The notes below the pieces were generated by a model, which was not told where the DNA came from, ran no database searches, and worked only from the letters and a program-made list of their open reading frames with translations. Positions 28,857-37,185 of a stretch of 64,000 bases of DNA are shown here, piece after piece. Within the stretch, counting starts at the first letter, position 1, and the number at the start of each line of letters is the position of its first letter. Origin of the DNA: Nostoc sp. CHAB 5824 (GTDB lineage: Bacteria; Cyanobacteriota; Cyanobacteriia; Cyanobacteriales; Nostocaceae); assembly GCF_020829665.1 (NCBI RefSeq), contig NZ_JAIVFT010000001.1, forward strand, positions 561,435 to 625,434, given 5' to 3'. The position numbers were made by a program, and so were the translations under genes.

Positions 28857-29173
28857 TTGATTTTGGTAGTCAAAGTATCACAAACTGCAATAATCCTATC
28901 AACCAAAACTTTTTGCCCACGTTGGAAATGAGAACAGTCTAAATTAGTCCTCAGTCGGAAGTTCAACAAGTCATAGCGAGGTGAACCATCTGGATGAATT
29001 GCCCTTGGTGGGATATCGAGTGCTTCGATTGGACAACCGCCAATTGTGGAATCTGGAGTCACCCTAAAACTAAAGCCCGGTAATTCAAGGCGCTTCACTA
29101 CAATGTTCCGCAAATGACGAGAATTGTGAATAATAAGCTCTACCTCAACTTCGATAGCAGTTAGAAACTCCAT
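28853..29173 (-). CDS. Hypothetical protein
   Basis: 106 residues from ATG 29173 (MEFLTAIEVEVELIIHNSRH). The frame extends to a TTG at 29260, but that lies in a terminator stem. There is no signal or membrane segment; the core VKRLELPGFSFRVTPDS and the RYDLLNFRLRTNLDC segment look like a beta-rich domain. The family was not recognised. It is convergent with, and overlaps by four bases, the kinase gene end. Confidence 0.55.
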   Translation of the reverse strand: MEFLTAIEVEVELIIHNSRHLRNIVVKRLELPGFSFRVTPDSTIGGCPIEALDIPPRAIHPDGSPRYDLLNFRLRTNLDCSHFQRGQKVLVDRIIAVCDTLTTKIN

Positions 29174-29249
29174 GAGTTTGGGGAAGTAAATATTGAAAAG
29201 GTTGAATAGTTCCAGATTTTTTTGAAAAAAAGTAACTTTTAGAATATTA

Positions 29250-29284
29250 AAAACCTGCAAATTCGCTAGAGTTCGGCAGGTTTT
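29250..29284. terminator. Bidirectional terminator-like hairpin
   Basis: AAAACCTGC (29250-29258) pairs with GCAGGTTTT (29276-29284); T runs are present on both strands. It lies 25 bases beyond the stop of the small minus-strand ORF at 29309. Confidence 0.7.
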
Positions 29285-29308
29285 TTAGGTTAATAGAAAT
29301 AAAAAATA

Positions 29309-29458
29309 TCAGTTAATATGATATGCCGTTATCACTATTATTTTGTCTGGACTATATACGGACTCGACTCTTGGGTATTCGTTATGAATCCACCATACTT
29401 TTATTCTATTAGACTGTGCAGGTGCGCTACCTGAGATTGAATACCCTGCCTGAGTCAT
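29309..29458 (-). CDS. Small 49-residue ORF ending in a toxin-like beta motif
   Basis: ATG 29458 to TGA 29309. The product contains RIKVWWIHNEYPRVESVYS followed by PDKIIVITAYHI, a pattern resembling the last strands of BECR-fold RNase toxins (a terminal 'vITAY' strand). The same frame is open upstream to 29506 and so overlaps the end of the 29497 gene in a different frame; the two may be a frameshifted single gene. The terminator at 29250-29284 follows directly. The resemblance is from reading only. Confidence 0.4.
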   Translation of the reverse strand: MTQAGYSISGSAPAQSNRIKVWWIHNEYPRVESVYSPDKIIVITAYHIN

Positions 29459-29496
29459 TAAGGTTTCAAAAGTATTTGAGTCGAGAACCGTACTTT

Positions 29497-29817
29497 TTAA
29501 TTGCTGTTAGTCCCTGTATTTAATGTCTGTTTAGGGTCATAGCTACCCTGGTAAGTCGTAAAAATTCTATATCCTGGTAATACTAAAGCAATTCCAGTGT
29601 TACTGTGAATTTTACCGGGATATTTATAAGGAATATCATCTGGTACGCTCCCACCAATGCGAAAACTAAAACCAAGTAGCCATATATAGAAACCTGGGAG
29701 TAGTAAATCCATGCTATATGCAATAGCTCTCATTGCCTCATTTTCTTTGAAAGAAGCAGAATTTCTAGCTATAGCGAATTTTTTGGAGATATTTTTCAGG
29801 TTTGTGGTTTCTAACAT
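29497..29817 (-). CDS. Hypothetical protein, possible first part of a frameshifted gene
   Basis: 106 residues from ATG 29817 (MLETTNLKNISKKFAIARNS). The second half contains a hydrophobic helix (LLLPGFYIWLLGFSF) and then a Tyr/Pro/Gly-rich stretch ending in NTGTNSN. No family was recognised. It is followed in another frame by the small ORF at 29309-29458 and then a terminator. Two degenerate CRISPR-like repeats lie immediately upstream. Confidence 0.45.
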   Translation of the reverse strand: MLETTNLKNISKKFAIARNSASFKENEAMRAIAYSMDLLLPGFYIWLLGFSFRIGGSVPDDIPYKYPGKIHSNTGIALVLPGYRIFTTYQGSYDPKQTLNTGTNSN

Positions 29818-29824
29818 GGTCTTA

Positions 29825-29898
29825 ATTTCAATTCCCAACAGGGATTTTAGTAAGTTTCAAGCGTTTCAATCTCTATGAGAGATAAGGTATTTTGCAAC
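29825..29898 (-). repeat. Two adjacent degenerate CRISPR-like repeats without spacer
   Basis: 29863-29898 (36 bases, minus strand) begins GTTGCAAAATACC and ends GAGATTGAAAC; 29825-29861 ends CCCTGTTGGGAATTGAAAT. Both have the length and GATTGAAAC-type ending of cyanobacterial CRISPR repeats, but they belong to two different-looking types, lie back to back and have no spacer or cas genes. The remaining gap to 30170 shows nothing else. Confidence 0.45.
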
Positions 29899-30170
29899 GC
29901 TTGCCTCTTAATTGTAACAAGTGGATTCCATTGAGTAGGGCTTTTGAGAGCATTTTTACCATCAGTCAAAAATTAGCGATCTTCCAGTAACAGAAATACC
30001 ACAGAGTCAGCACAAATTAATTCTATATTTAATTCAGTTTGAAAAACTTCGATTTTTTACGCTTCATTAGGTAGTAAGCAACGCGCAAAACTGTGAAGGT
30101 ATTTTTCTGCTAATATTTTACAGATATTGTCAAAGTAGTATTAAATAAACTTTGTTTGAGCTAACTGCAA

Positions 30171-31058
30171 GTGAGTTTAAAAGTGAGGAAAATTAAACTA
30201 CTGGGTTTGATATTAATTAGTTTGGCAATGGTGTTGTGGTTTAATTTGCGTTTCTCAACACCGTCAATACCAACTGTTGCATCTTCACCACCAAAAACTA
30301 TCCGCTACTTCGAGCGCACTTTGCCCCAAAGCATCGCTCATATCCTGTTAATTCCAGCTAATAGCAAATTTTTGGTAACTCCTGCATTATCACAAAAGGT
30401 AGCCACTGTAGAGGAATTTGCCCAGAAGCATCGAGCCGTAGCTATATTGAACGCAGGCTTTTTTGACCCAGCCAATCAAAAATCTACATCATATATTGTC
30501 TTACAACGGAAGTTGGTAGCTGACCCCAAGGAAAACGAGCGGCTGGTGAACAATCCCAACTTAAAACCTTACCTGGGTCAAATATTCAATCGCACAGAAT
30601 TCCGCCGCTACTTATGTGGACAGACTGTTCGCTATGATATTGTCCTGCACAATGAGTCAGCACCAGCAGGTTGTCAGTTAGTCGATGCTATAGGCGCAGG
30701 CCCAAGCCTCTTACCAAAACTCACTTTAGTAAAAGAAGGCTTTGTAGATAATTCCAATAAACGAGATGCACTTGGCAGCAATCAACCCAACGCCAGAACT
30801 GCCGTGGGTATTACCCGTGATGGCAGCGTTGTTTTAGTTATGGTGGCTCAAAAACCCTCGGCTCCCGCTAATGGGGTATCCTTGCCAGCATTAGCTGATT
30901 TTATGAAAACCCTTGGTGCTGAGAAAGCGATGAATCTCGATGGTGGGAGTTCGTCTTCACTTTATTACAATGGCAAAACCTTTTACGGAAAGGTTGATTT
31001 GGAAGGAAATTCTATCAAGCGTCCCGTAAAATCAGTTTTGCTAGTTCAGGAAAACTAG
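30171..31058 (+). CDS. Secreted phosphodiester glycosidase (NAGPA/DUF2233 domain)
   Basis: 295 residues from GTG 30171. One N-terminal membrane or signal helix (about 10-28) precedes an NAGPA-type domain with RAVAILNAGFFDPANQKSTS, VDAIGAGPSLLPK, ARTAVGITRDGSVVLVM and MNLDGGSSSSLYYNG. The family hydrolyses sugar phosphodiesters, for example in wall or exopolysaccharide turnover; the substrate is unknown. Its location would be periplasm or outer face. Confidence 0.88.
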   Translation: MSLKVRKIKLLGLILISLAMVLWFNLRFSTPSIPTVASSPPKTIRYFERTLPQSIAHILLIPANSKFLVTPALSQKVATVEEFAQKHRAVAILNAGFFDPANQKSTSYIVLQRKLVADPKENERLVNNPNLKPYLGQIFNRTEFRRYLCGQTVRYDIVLHNESAPAGCQLVDAIGAGPSLLPKLTLVKEGFVDNSNKRDALGSNQPNARTAVGITRDGSVVLVMVAQKPSAPANGVSLPALADFMKTLGAEKAMNLDGGSSSSLYYNGKTFYGKVDLEGNSIKRPVKSVLLVQEN

Positions 31059-31153
31059 TACCGCAAGGCGGAAGTCAAAAGTCAAAAGAATTGTATTCCA
31101 AGCTCTTGCGCCATTTGAAATGGTATATATTTATTTTCGCCGTGCTTTACTAG

Positions 31154-31258
31154 TATAGCGGTTCTCGTTTACGTGAGTACACCCGTAGGGGCACGACATG
31201 CCGTGCCCCTACACCTTGCGATGTAATGTTGTACCGCATCTGGGTGGGAACCGCTATA
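31154..31258. mobile_element. MITE-like element, family TATAGCGGTTC (copy 1)
   Basis: 105 bases bounded by TATAGCGGTTCTC and GGGAACCGCTATA. It matches the reverse complement of 50359-50460 at both ends and carries the palindrome GTAGGGGCACG..CGTGCCCCTAC (31185-31212). Its right end overlaps the next element. Confidence 0.75.
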
Positions 31259-31386
31259 TCATGTCCGGCTAATTAGTTATAATTCCCATATCTGTGCAAA
31301 AACCGGGAAACCTTCTTTCCCTCTCCTCCCAGCAAGAACAGCAAGAACTGCGGTCTTAATGATAAGTCTTTAACCGGACACGATAT
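31256..31386. mobile_element. MITE-like element, family ATATCRTGTCCGG (copy 2)
   Basis: 131 bases; ends ATATCATGTCCGG and CCGGACACGATAT. Copy of 14309-14436. It abuts the element at 31154-31258 on one side, and on the other its last base is the first base of the stop codon of the 33683-31386 gene. Confidence 0.75.
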
Positions 31387-33683
31387 TACCGCCGACTGCG
31401 AAAACCCTGTTTCCCATTAACTTGGTCAAAAAGTACATCGTATTTATCAAAAAATGCGATGCCAGTATTTACAAATATAGTCAGTTCCGCCTGTGGCAAG
31501 ATAGTCAAATTCCAGCGATTAAATCCGTCGCGGGTTCCTGGTGTCAGGCTGTAATCAAAAATGCCATTAATGGCTACTTTCAAAGCATTTGCTGAACGTA
31601 ACACTCCTGGTTTGAGCTTACCTGCTGTAGAAGCTGACTTGAATTCAGTCAAACCATTAATGGTTCCAGTATCAGTAATCATTCTGCTATTACAAGAATT
31701 TTTAGCAGAACTCCCAGCAATAGTTAAACAAACTTTACCCAGTCGAGAGTCCCATCTATTACCGGGTACACCATTAATTTCGCTTTGTTTACTCCAAGCA
31801 GCCATTTTGAAACCTGCTTGATTATCAGCAGTTAAACCGAGAATTAGGCTGCCATTCTTGTTACTTCCGCCATTTCCAATGACGATAAATCCGTTACTCA
31901 GATTTCCTGGTAATTTTCTTAACGGATTATAGGGAAGTGACTTTTCAAAATAGTTGACACCGATAATACCGGAAAATGGTACACCACTCTTTGCTGAACA
32001 ATTAGGCTTTTGGGCAATACATTGGTGACTAGTAACAATCTGTACCGGAACGGGTTCTGCGGCGGGAAGCAAACCAAATCGGACATTAGTATAAACTAAT
32101 TCTCCCTCCAGGATAGTACCATCACTTAATACCTCCTTGATATTTTGTCCCGTTCTGCGGATAGGGGCATTACCTAAAAACTCTTTGGGAACTCTCAGCC
32201 CTGCTGACCCTGTATCTAATAAGATACGCTTTGGTTGACCACCTGCGATCGCCATTTCCAAAAAATAGCCGCGAACACGTTGACCGAGCGAAGGTTTTGG
32301 ATATAAAGGTAGAGATATAGTATCAAAAGTTGGCTTGCGGGGTGTATTTTGAGAGATGTCGCGCAACGCTGGGTTTGGGAAAAGAGCCGCAAATGCTGAC
32401 TGTCGTTGCGCTGCTGGTTCAGGCGCAATATCCCAAAGGCTTTCGTAGTAGAAAAAGCCGATACCTAAACCGCGTTGTTGTGCTGCTTTTACCTGGGATT
32501 GGATTTGTGGTATAGCAACTGGGCGATTTCGTAACCCCGCCATAATACCGATACCAGTTGGGATGATTTGTTGTGTTTCTAAAATTTCTGGGCGGGTAAT
32601 TTGAGCGATAAAACTTTCTAAATCATTACGGTACACCTGCATGACCAACTCATCGACAATACCCAACCGTACCCAGTTGAGCCAGTCTTGCAGTTGCAGC
32701 TTGTAGGCGAAATCATAATAATTAGGAGAAACTGAAAAGATGGCATTCGGTTTTCTGGCTCTCACGGTTTGGCGGAGGTCTACCATGAATGCAGTAATTT
32801 TATCTGCCCGCCATTTTATCCATGCTTGAGCTTGGGGATTAGGTGGGGGAGGATTGCCAGTTTCTTGAGTATATAGACTAATTGTGTATTTATCGTAACC
32901 AAAATCCACAGGTAAACTCATGTGGTCGTCAAATTGAACGCCATCAGCATCATATTGAGTAATGACTTCCATCACGAGTTCGGTGATAAACTTTTGCACT
33001 TCTGGGTGAAAGGGATTCAACCACGCTACTTCACCCGCAGCACTAATTGAAGTTTGAGTCTCATCCGGCTTTTGTGTCAGCCAATCTGGATGTTGGGATG
33101 CGAGTTCCGAAGTTAGAGGAACCATGAAACCAAATTCAAACCAAGGTATTGCTAGTAGCCCTTCTCTGCGGGCTTGGCTGATTATATCTGCAATCACATC
33201 ATGTCCATCTGTTCCCTTGAAGAAGAAGGGAATACCCATTTTTTGCATGATGGGGCTGGGGTAATATGTATAGCCATCGTTCCACACTACTGGATAAACA
33301 GTGTTAAAGTTTAACTGCCGCAGTTGGCTCATGGCTGCAAGCACCTGCGAACGATTTCTGAAAACGCTAAAATCGTTACCACTCAGCCATACCCCCCGAA
33401 TTTCCTGACGAGGTTGAGAAGGTAGTTGGGCAACGGTAGGCGCAAAGCTATTGAGTAGTAATACCGCAACGAATGATATCAGACACAATAATGGCAGCAG
33501 ACGCTTCCTTAAAAGCCACCAACCTTGATGAGTGAAAGGCGATGTCTGGCGACTAGCTGCAATACCAGACGCTTTGCGTAGCTTACTGCGACATAGGAGT
33601 AAGCCTCTACGCACAGGCTTAAATAGTAAGTTGGTTAGAGTAGCATTGATTTCTATGCTTTTTTCCCAGAACTGAGTTGTCAT
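31386..33683 (-). CDS. GH10-like glycosidase (DUF187/GHL10) fused to an aspartic-protease-like domain
   Basis: 765 residues. The basic N-terminus and one membrane or signal helix (about 62-82, LLPLLCLISFVAVLLLNSFA) lead to a GHL10 barrel (about 93-410: EIRGVWLSGNDFSVF, YYPSPIMQKMG, DGVQFDDHMSLP). The second part (about 450-765) has ILLDTGSAGLRVP near 489 and a second DTG (ITDTGTINGLTEF) near 670, the paired pattern of pepsin-like aspartic proteases. It is likely exported or membrane-tethered and active on wall or sheath polymers. Residues 22-45 are encoded by sequence resembling a dispersed repeat. Confidence 0.87.
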   Translation of the reverse strand: MTTQFWEKSIEINATLTNLLFKPVRRGLLLCRSKLRKASGIAASRQTSPFTHQGWWLLRKRLLPLLCLISFVAVLLLNSFAPTVAQLPSQPRQEIRGVWLSGNDFSVFRNRSQVLAAMSQLRQLNFNTVYPVVWNDGYTYYPSPIMQKMGIPFFFKGTDGHDVIADIISQARREGLLAIPWFEFGFMVPLTSELASQHPDWLTQKPDETQTSISAAGEVAWLNPFHPEVQKFITELVMEVITQYDADGVQFDDHMSLPVDFGYDKYTISLYTQETGNPPPPNPQAQAWIKWRADKITAFMVDLRQTVRARKPNAIFSVSPNYYDFAYKLQLQDWLNWVRLGIVDELVMQVYRNDLESFIAQITRPEILETQQIIPTGIGIMAGLRNRPVAIPQIQSQVKAAQQRGLGIGFFYYESLWDIAPEPAAQRQSAFAALFPNPALRDISQNTPRKPTFDTISLPLYPKPSLGQRVRGYFLEMAIAGGQPKRILLDTGSAGLRVPKEFLGNAPIRRTGQNIKEVLSDGTILEGELVYTNVRFGLLPAAEPVPVQIVTSHQCIAQKPNCSAKSGVPFSGIIGVNYFEKSLPYNPLRKLPGNLSNGFIVIGNGGSNKNGSLILGLTADNQAGFKMAAWSKQSEINGVPGNRWDSRLGKVCLTIAGSSAKNSCNSRMITDTGTINGLTEFKSASTAGKLKPGVLRSANALKVAINGIFDYSLTPGTRDGFNRWNLTILPQAELTIFVNTGIAFFDKYDVLFDQVNGKQGFRSRR

Positions 33684-34176
33684 TACTTGTGCTTACTAAA
33701 TGAGGTTAAGTGGTTATATTTCATTCCATATAAACGTTAAATTGCTACACCAGGAAAACTGATACAGTAATTTAGCTGCAAGATACTTGACGCAGTTATA
33801 GAGTTAGTGGTGCCAAATAGAAATGTTTCAAATGTAACCTGTATAAATTCTCACTACTCTCTAAAACTTGAGCAAAGTTAACCCTTATAAAGATAATGAA
33901 AAAAATCAGGCTTAACCAACAGGCAAGTTCCGAATCGTGGTTTCTAGAAATCAACATGTTTATTATCTGTTGCTCTAACTACAGGGATAGCATTTTGTCA
34001 AGATAATTTAAATGCGTTCTCCCTACTTTAAGCCCATTGTTCAAGGTGGGTAGACAAACTCTGCTATAGTGTACTAGTTTGGGCTACGCCTACACCTGGT
34101 AGATTTTTGGCATAGCACCATTCCTCCTTATGGAATTAAGTCACAATGATAATAGGCAATCATGGAGGGTACTGTC
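33684..34176. other. Gap with one copy of a gene-flanking repeat
   Basis: Upstream of two divergent genes. 34028-34079 (AAGCCCATTGTTCAAGG ... AGTGTACTAGTT) recurs at 34506-34552 on the other side of the small gene at 34177. The rest is AT-rich with nothing recognised. Confidence 0.5.
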
Positions 34177-34488
34177 ATGCTTCGTCTAACTCAAACTGTT
34201 CGGAACTTGTTCCTTCGTTTTGAAGGCTTGTTTGGTGTTTTATTCAAAAGTGTTTCCAATTTTGTAGGAAATTTATTTAGTTTTTTTGCCAAGCTGTTCG
34301 GATTTACTAAGTCTGATTATTTCTTGGAATCTAATGAGGTGCAAGCAATAAAGCAAGTTTCTGCAAAAGAGCCAATTGAAACGAATCAGAATAACACTCC
34401 TAAAATTCCTGCTACTACCCGTCGTCGTCCTAATGGCAAAATTGACGACTACTTCCTCAATATGGCTCGTGATGTGAAAAAGAACTAA
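34177..34488 (+). CDS. Small hypothetical protein with amphipathic N-terminus
   Basis: 103 residues from ATG 34177, which has GGAGG eight bases upstream; ATG 34162 would read through this site. The first 50 residues are repeated Phe/Leu-rich amphipathic helix (FLRFEGLFGVLFKSVSNFVG), likely membrane-associating. The C-terminus is polar with TTRRRPNGKIDDYF. It looks like a conserved Nostocales protein of unknown function. It is bracketed by two copies of a roughly 50-base repeat. Confidence 0.65.
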   Translation: MLRLTQTVRNLFLRFEGLFGVLFKSVSNFVGNLFSFFAKLFGFTKSDYFLESNEVQAIKQVSAKEPIETNQNNTPKIPATTRRRPNGKIDDYFLNMARDVKKN

Positions 34489-34989
34489 CAAAGCAGACAA
34501 TGGGCTTAAGCCCATTGTCTAAAGGTGGGCAAAGCACCACAGTGTACTAGTTAGTTTCTGCATCGCTCTTGAATTTATTGCTGCCGCATTGGCATAACGT
34601 TCATTTTGTTAAAAGATTGCTATCGTCTTGACTGGTGTGGCGTCACGACCCTTTTTAGGTTTATAGGGCTTACGCATTGACAATAAATACTAAATATGAA
34701 TTAAGGTTAAAAACCATATCTTTCGTAAGGGCACAGCATTGCTGTGCCCCTACAGCATGGTCTATTTACAATCTCAGAATAATTAAGAAAAGCCTGAAAA
34801 CTTCCTATTTTAGTTAATACACATCACGATGCATTTGTACAGTGCGTAAGTCCTAGTTTAGGAAAATTATCCAGCCACGATTAACGAATTTGTATGTGCG
34901 TAGGCATCGCACGTTTAATAATAACTATATCCAGCTTAAGGCTGGATAATAGCTAGAGATATTTTTGAGATTGAATGTTTACTTGATTT
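34489..34989. repeat. Repeat-rich gap: flanking repeat and GGACTTACGCA element
   Basis: 34506-34552 is the second copy of the repeat at 34028. 34664-34854 is a 191-base element bounded by AGGGCTTACGCA and TGCGTAAGTCCT, containing the near-perfect palindrome at 34725-34753 (GGGCACAGCA t TGCTGTGCCC). No gene was seen. Confidence 0.6.
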
Positions 34990-35199
34990 TTAACTTACCA
35001 AATCAACTAAGGCGTTCGACTGGAAGCGGACTATAGATGAAACTGAGCAGCCGCGATAATTCTCAGATGTAAATACTGATAGTGTAATATTAGCTTGACC
35101 GGGATCTAAAATGCGTTTTACCTTGCAAGTTTGCATTTTATTGTTGCAGTAAGCAATAATGCGATCGCCAGCCTTGACATCCAACGCTTGAATTTTCAA
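34990..35199 (-). CDS. Small conserved-looking hypothetical protein
   Basis: 69 residues (MKIQALDVKAGDRIIAYCNN start). The pattern KAGDRIIAYCNNKMQTCKVK then LSVFTSENYRGC suggests a small SH3/KOW-like beta barrel. There is no signal peptide. A HIP1-like GCGATCGC falls at codons 11-13, as in other coding regions here. The function is unknown. Confidence 0.6.
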   Translation of the reverse strand: MKIQALDVKAGDRIIAYCNNKMQTCKVKRILDPGQANITLSVFTSENYRGCSVSSIVRFQSNALVDLVS

Positions 35200-35662
35200 T
35201 TAATACCAACCTTGCCCAAAATTTTGTTTAGCTAAAAGAAAAATATATTGCTATATTTTACTTGCTCAACAATTTAAATATTTATTTTAGTATAACACAA
35301 AAACCAAAGGCACTAAATATTATCAATTTCATCTTGATAATGTCAAGTTTATTTATGCTCAAAACTCTATTAAATGCTGGATTTTAAGAAAATAAGGATA
35401 TAATTGCGACCTTCACGCAGCCTTTAGTACAGCCCAGCATAAATCTAGCTATCTCTAAACGAGGGGCAAAATTCCCTTATTTAGAGGTAGGCAAACTTTT
35501 GTCACAGTGTACTGGGTCAAAGCCTCATCTTTTTAGATAGTGGTAAACGTCCGCTTTACTTTAACTTCTCCAAAAACATCGCTCTAAATCTTTTCGAGTA
35601 TAGAATTTTTTCATTCTATGTTTTTGTTACAATTAATGAAATTTTTACATAAAAATACCACT
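35200..35662. other. Gap upstream of the deaminase-like gene
   Basis: AT-rich. 35463-35516 is a diverged third copy of the 34028/34506 repeat (ending CACAGTGTACTGGGT). An in-frame ATG at 35636 precedes the chosen start but belongs to AT-rich upstream sequence. No other feature was seen. Confidence 0.4.
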
Positions 35663-36712
35663 ATGGCTTTATACGCTGAATTACACAGGCATCTGGGCGG
35701 CTCGGTCGTACCCAGAGTTTTATGGCGATATTTCGAGCGACATTCTTCGGAGTTGATTTCCCGCTTTGGTGACTATTTAGAATTTGAAGATTTTTACACT
35801 CGCCCACGCAATACCCTGGATGAGTATCTAGAATTACACACTTTAGTAGAAAGTGTGCAAACTGTTGAGACTTTGCCTTACTTTATCTATCGCTTGGTGC
35901 GGGGTGCTTACATTTTTGAAAATTTGGCTTATCTGGAACTGCGCTACACTCCATATTTGCGGACACCTGAGCATCTGAATCAATCACAGAGAATTGACAA
36001 GATGGCAGAAATTGTGCAAGTAGTAGGGCTTGCCAGCCATCAGCCAGAATATCCGATTGTTACTAGCCAAATTCTCTGTATGCACACGCGCCTACCCTAT
36101 GAGGTGAACAAGGCGATTGTTGATTTGGCGGCGCAAAATAAGCAGCATGTCTGTGCAGTAGATGTAGCAGGGGGTGATAGCTATTATGCCGATCGCTTAG
36201 AAGAATGGATTAGCTTATATGATTATGCGCGATCGCAGGGCGTTAACACCACCGGACATCTATATGAAACCACCGCTGGCTGTTACCCCGAACTGTTACC
36301 ATATCTCATGCGAATCGGTCACGGCATCCAAATTCCCCTACTGTATCCAGAGCTACTTAATGATGTGGCTAGACGCGGACAGTGTTTAGAGGTTTGCCCC
36401 ACAACTTATCTAAAAACTGGTACTTTGCAGGATATACGTCAACTCAAATTAGTTTTTGACCGTTGTTTTGAAGCTGGGGTAGATATCGCTATTTGTACTG
36501 ACAATGCTGGGTTGCACAATGTGCGTCTGCCATTTGAGTATGAGAATCTCTTGACTTACAACATTATTAGTTTTGCACAACTACAAGCTTGTCAGGATGC
36601 AGCTTTCCGCCATGCTTTTGCTTGGCCTTACAGTCAACGTCCCGCATCTCTGTTGAACAGTTTGCTGAAACCTGAACTACCTAAAGTTTTGGCAAAAAAG
36701 GATAGTAATTAA
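35663..36712 (+). CDS. Adenosine-deaminase-like amidohydrolase
   Basis: 349 residues from ATG 35663 (MALYAELHRHLGGS). The fold and metal ligands match the adenosine/AMP deaminase family: HRH (His8, His10), GHLYE near 198 (His plus the catalytic Glu position of HAGE), RIGHG near 217-221 and CTDN near 279 (metal Asp). The usual TDDP reads TDNAG, so the second Asp, which contacts the purine in true adenosine deaminases, is Asn. The substrate may therefore differ (another aminopurine or nucleoside). It is probably cytoplasmic. Confidence 0.85.
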   Translation: MALYAELHRHLGGSVVPRVLWRYFERHSSELISRFGDYLEFEDFYTRPRNTLDEYLELHTLVESVQTVETLPYFIYRLVRGAYIFENLAYLELRYTPYLRTPEHLNQSQRIDKMAEIVQVVGLASHQPEYPIVTSQILCMHTRLPYEVNKAIVDLAAQNKQHVCAVDVAGGDSYYADRLEEWISLYDYARSQGVNTTGHLYETTAGCYPELLPYLMRIGHGIQIPLLYPELLNDVARRGQCLEVCPTTYLKTGTLQDIRQLKLVFDRCFEAGVDIAICTDNAGLHNVRLPFEYENLLTYNIISFAQLQACQDAAFRHAFAWPYSQRPASLLNSLLKPELPKVLAKKDSN

Positions 36713-37185
36713 CTACTCCCTAGAGGTAAGCAGAAATTAAGATGATTTAATGTTAATTAATGTTGTAATCAGTGAGTTTTTATGATGCTGTAGAGAAAGC
36801 TGTAATACACAAGAGATATCTTGCAAAAGTCAATGTTTTAGAGATTAAACCACAGATGCACGCAGATAATTTATCAGTGTTTATCTGTGGTTTCCTTTTC
36901 GCTGATTCAGATTTATGTTAGAAGTTTAATGTGCAGTACAAAAAACCAGCAATTATAGAATAAATAGTTTTCTGGCTGATCACCTCACAAGCAATTTATC
37001 AAAAATCGCCTTTTAATTGAGTTTTCTTGACAATTAATCAAAACTTCTCGTAAATTCGCCTCCTCATCTCCCATCCTCCGGGAAGCTAAAGCTACATCTC
37101 CCCCAGTCTTTTTCTACAAATGCGTGAATTTTGAATTGGTTTCTCCCCCACCTCCTTTGTTCCCAGAAGCTATAAACTATAATTT
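36713..37185. other. Gap between deaminase-like gene and mutL
   Basis: No gene. 36849-36892 has a long imperfect inverted repeat (AACCACAGAT ... ATCTGTGGTT), possibly a terminator or a dispersed repeat. The remainder is AT-rich. Confidence 0.4.
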
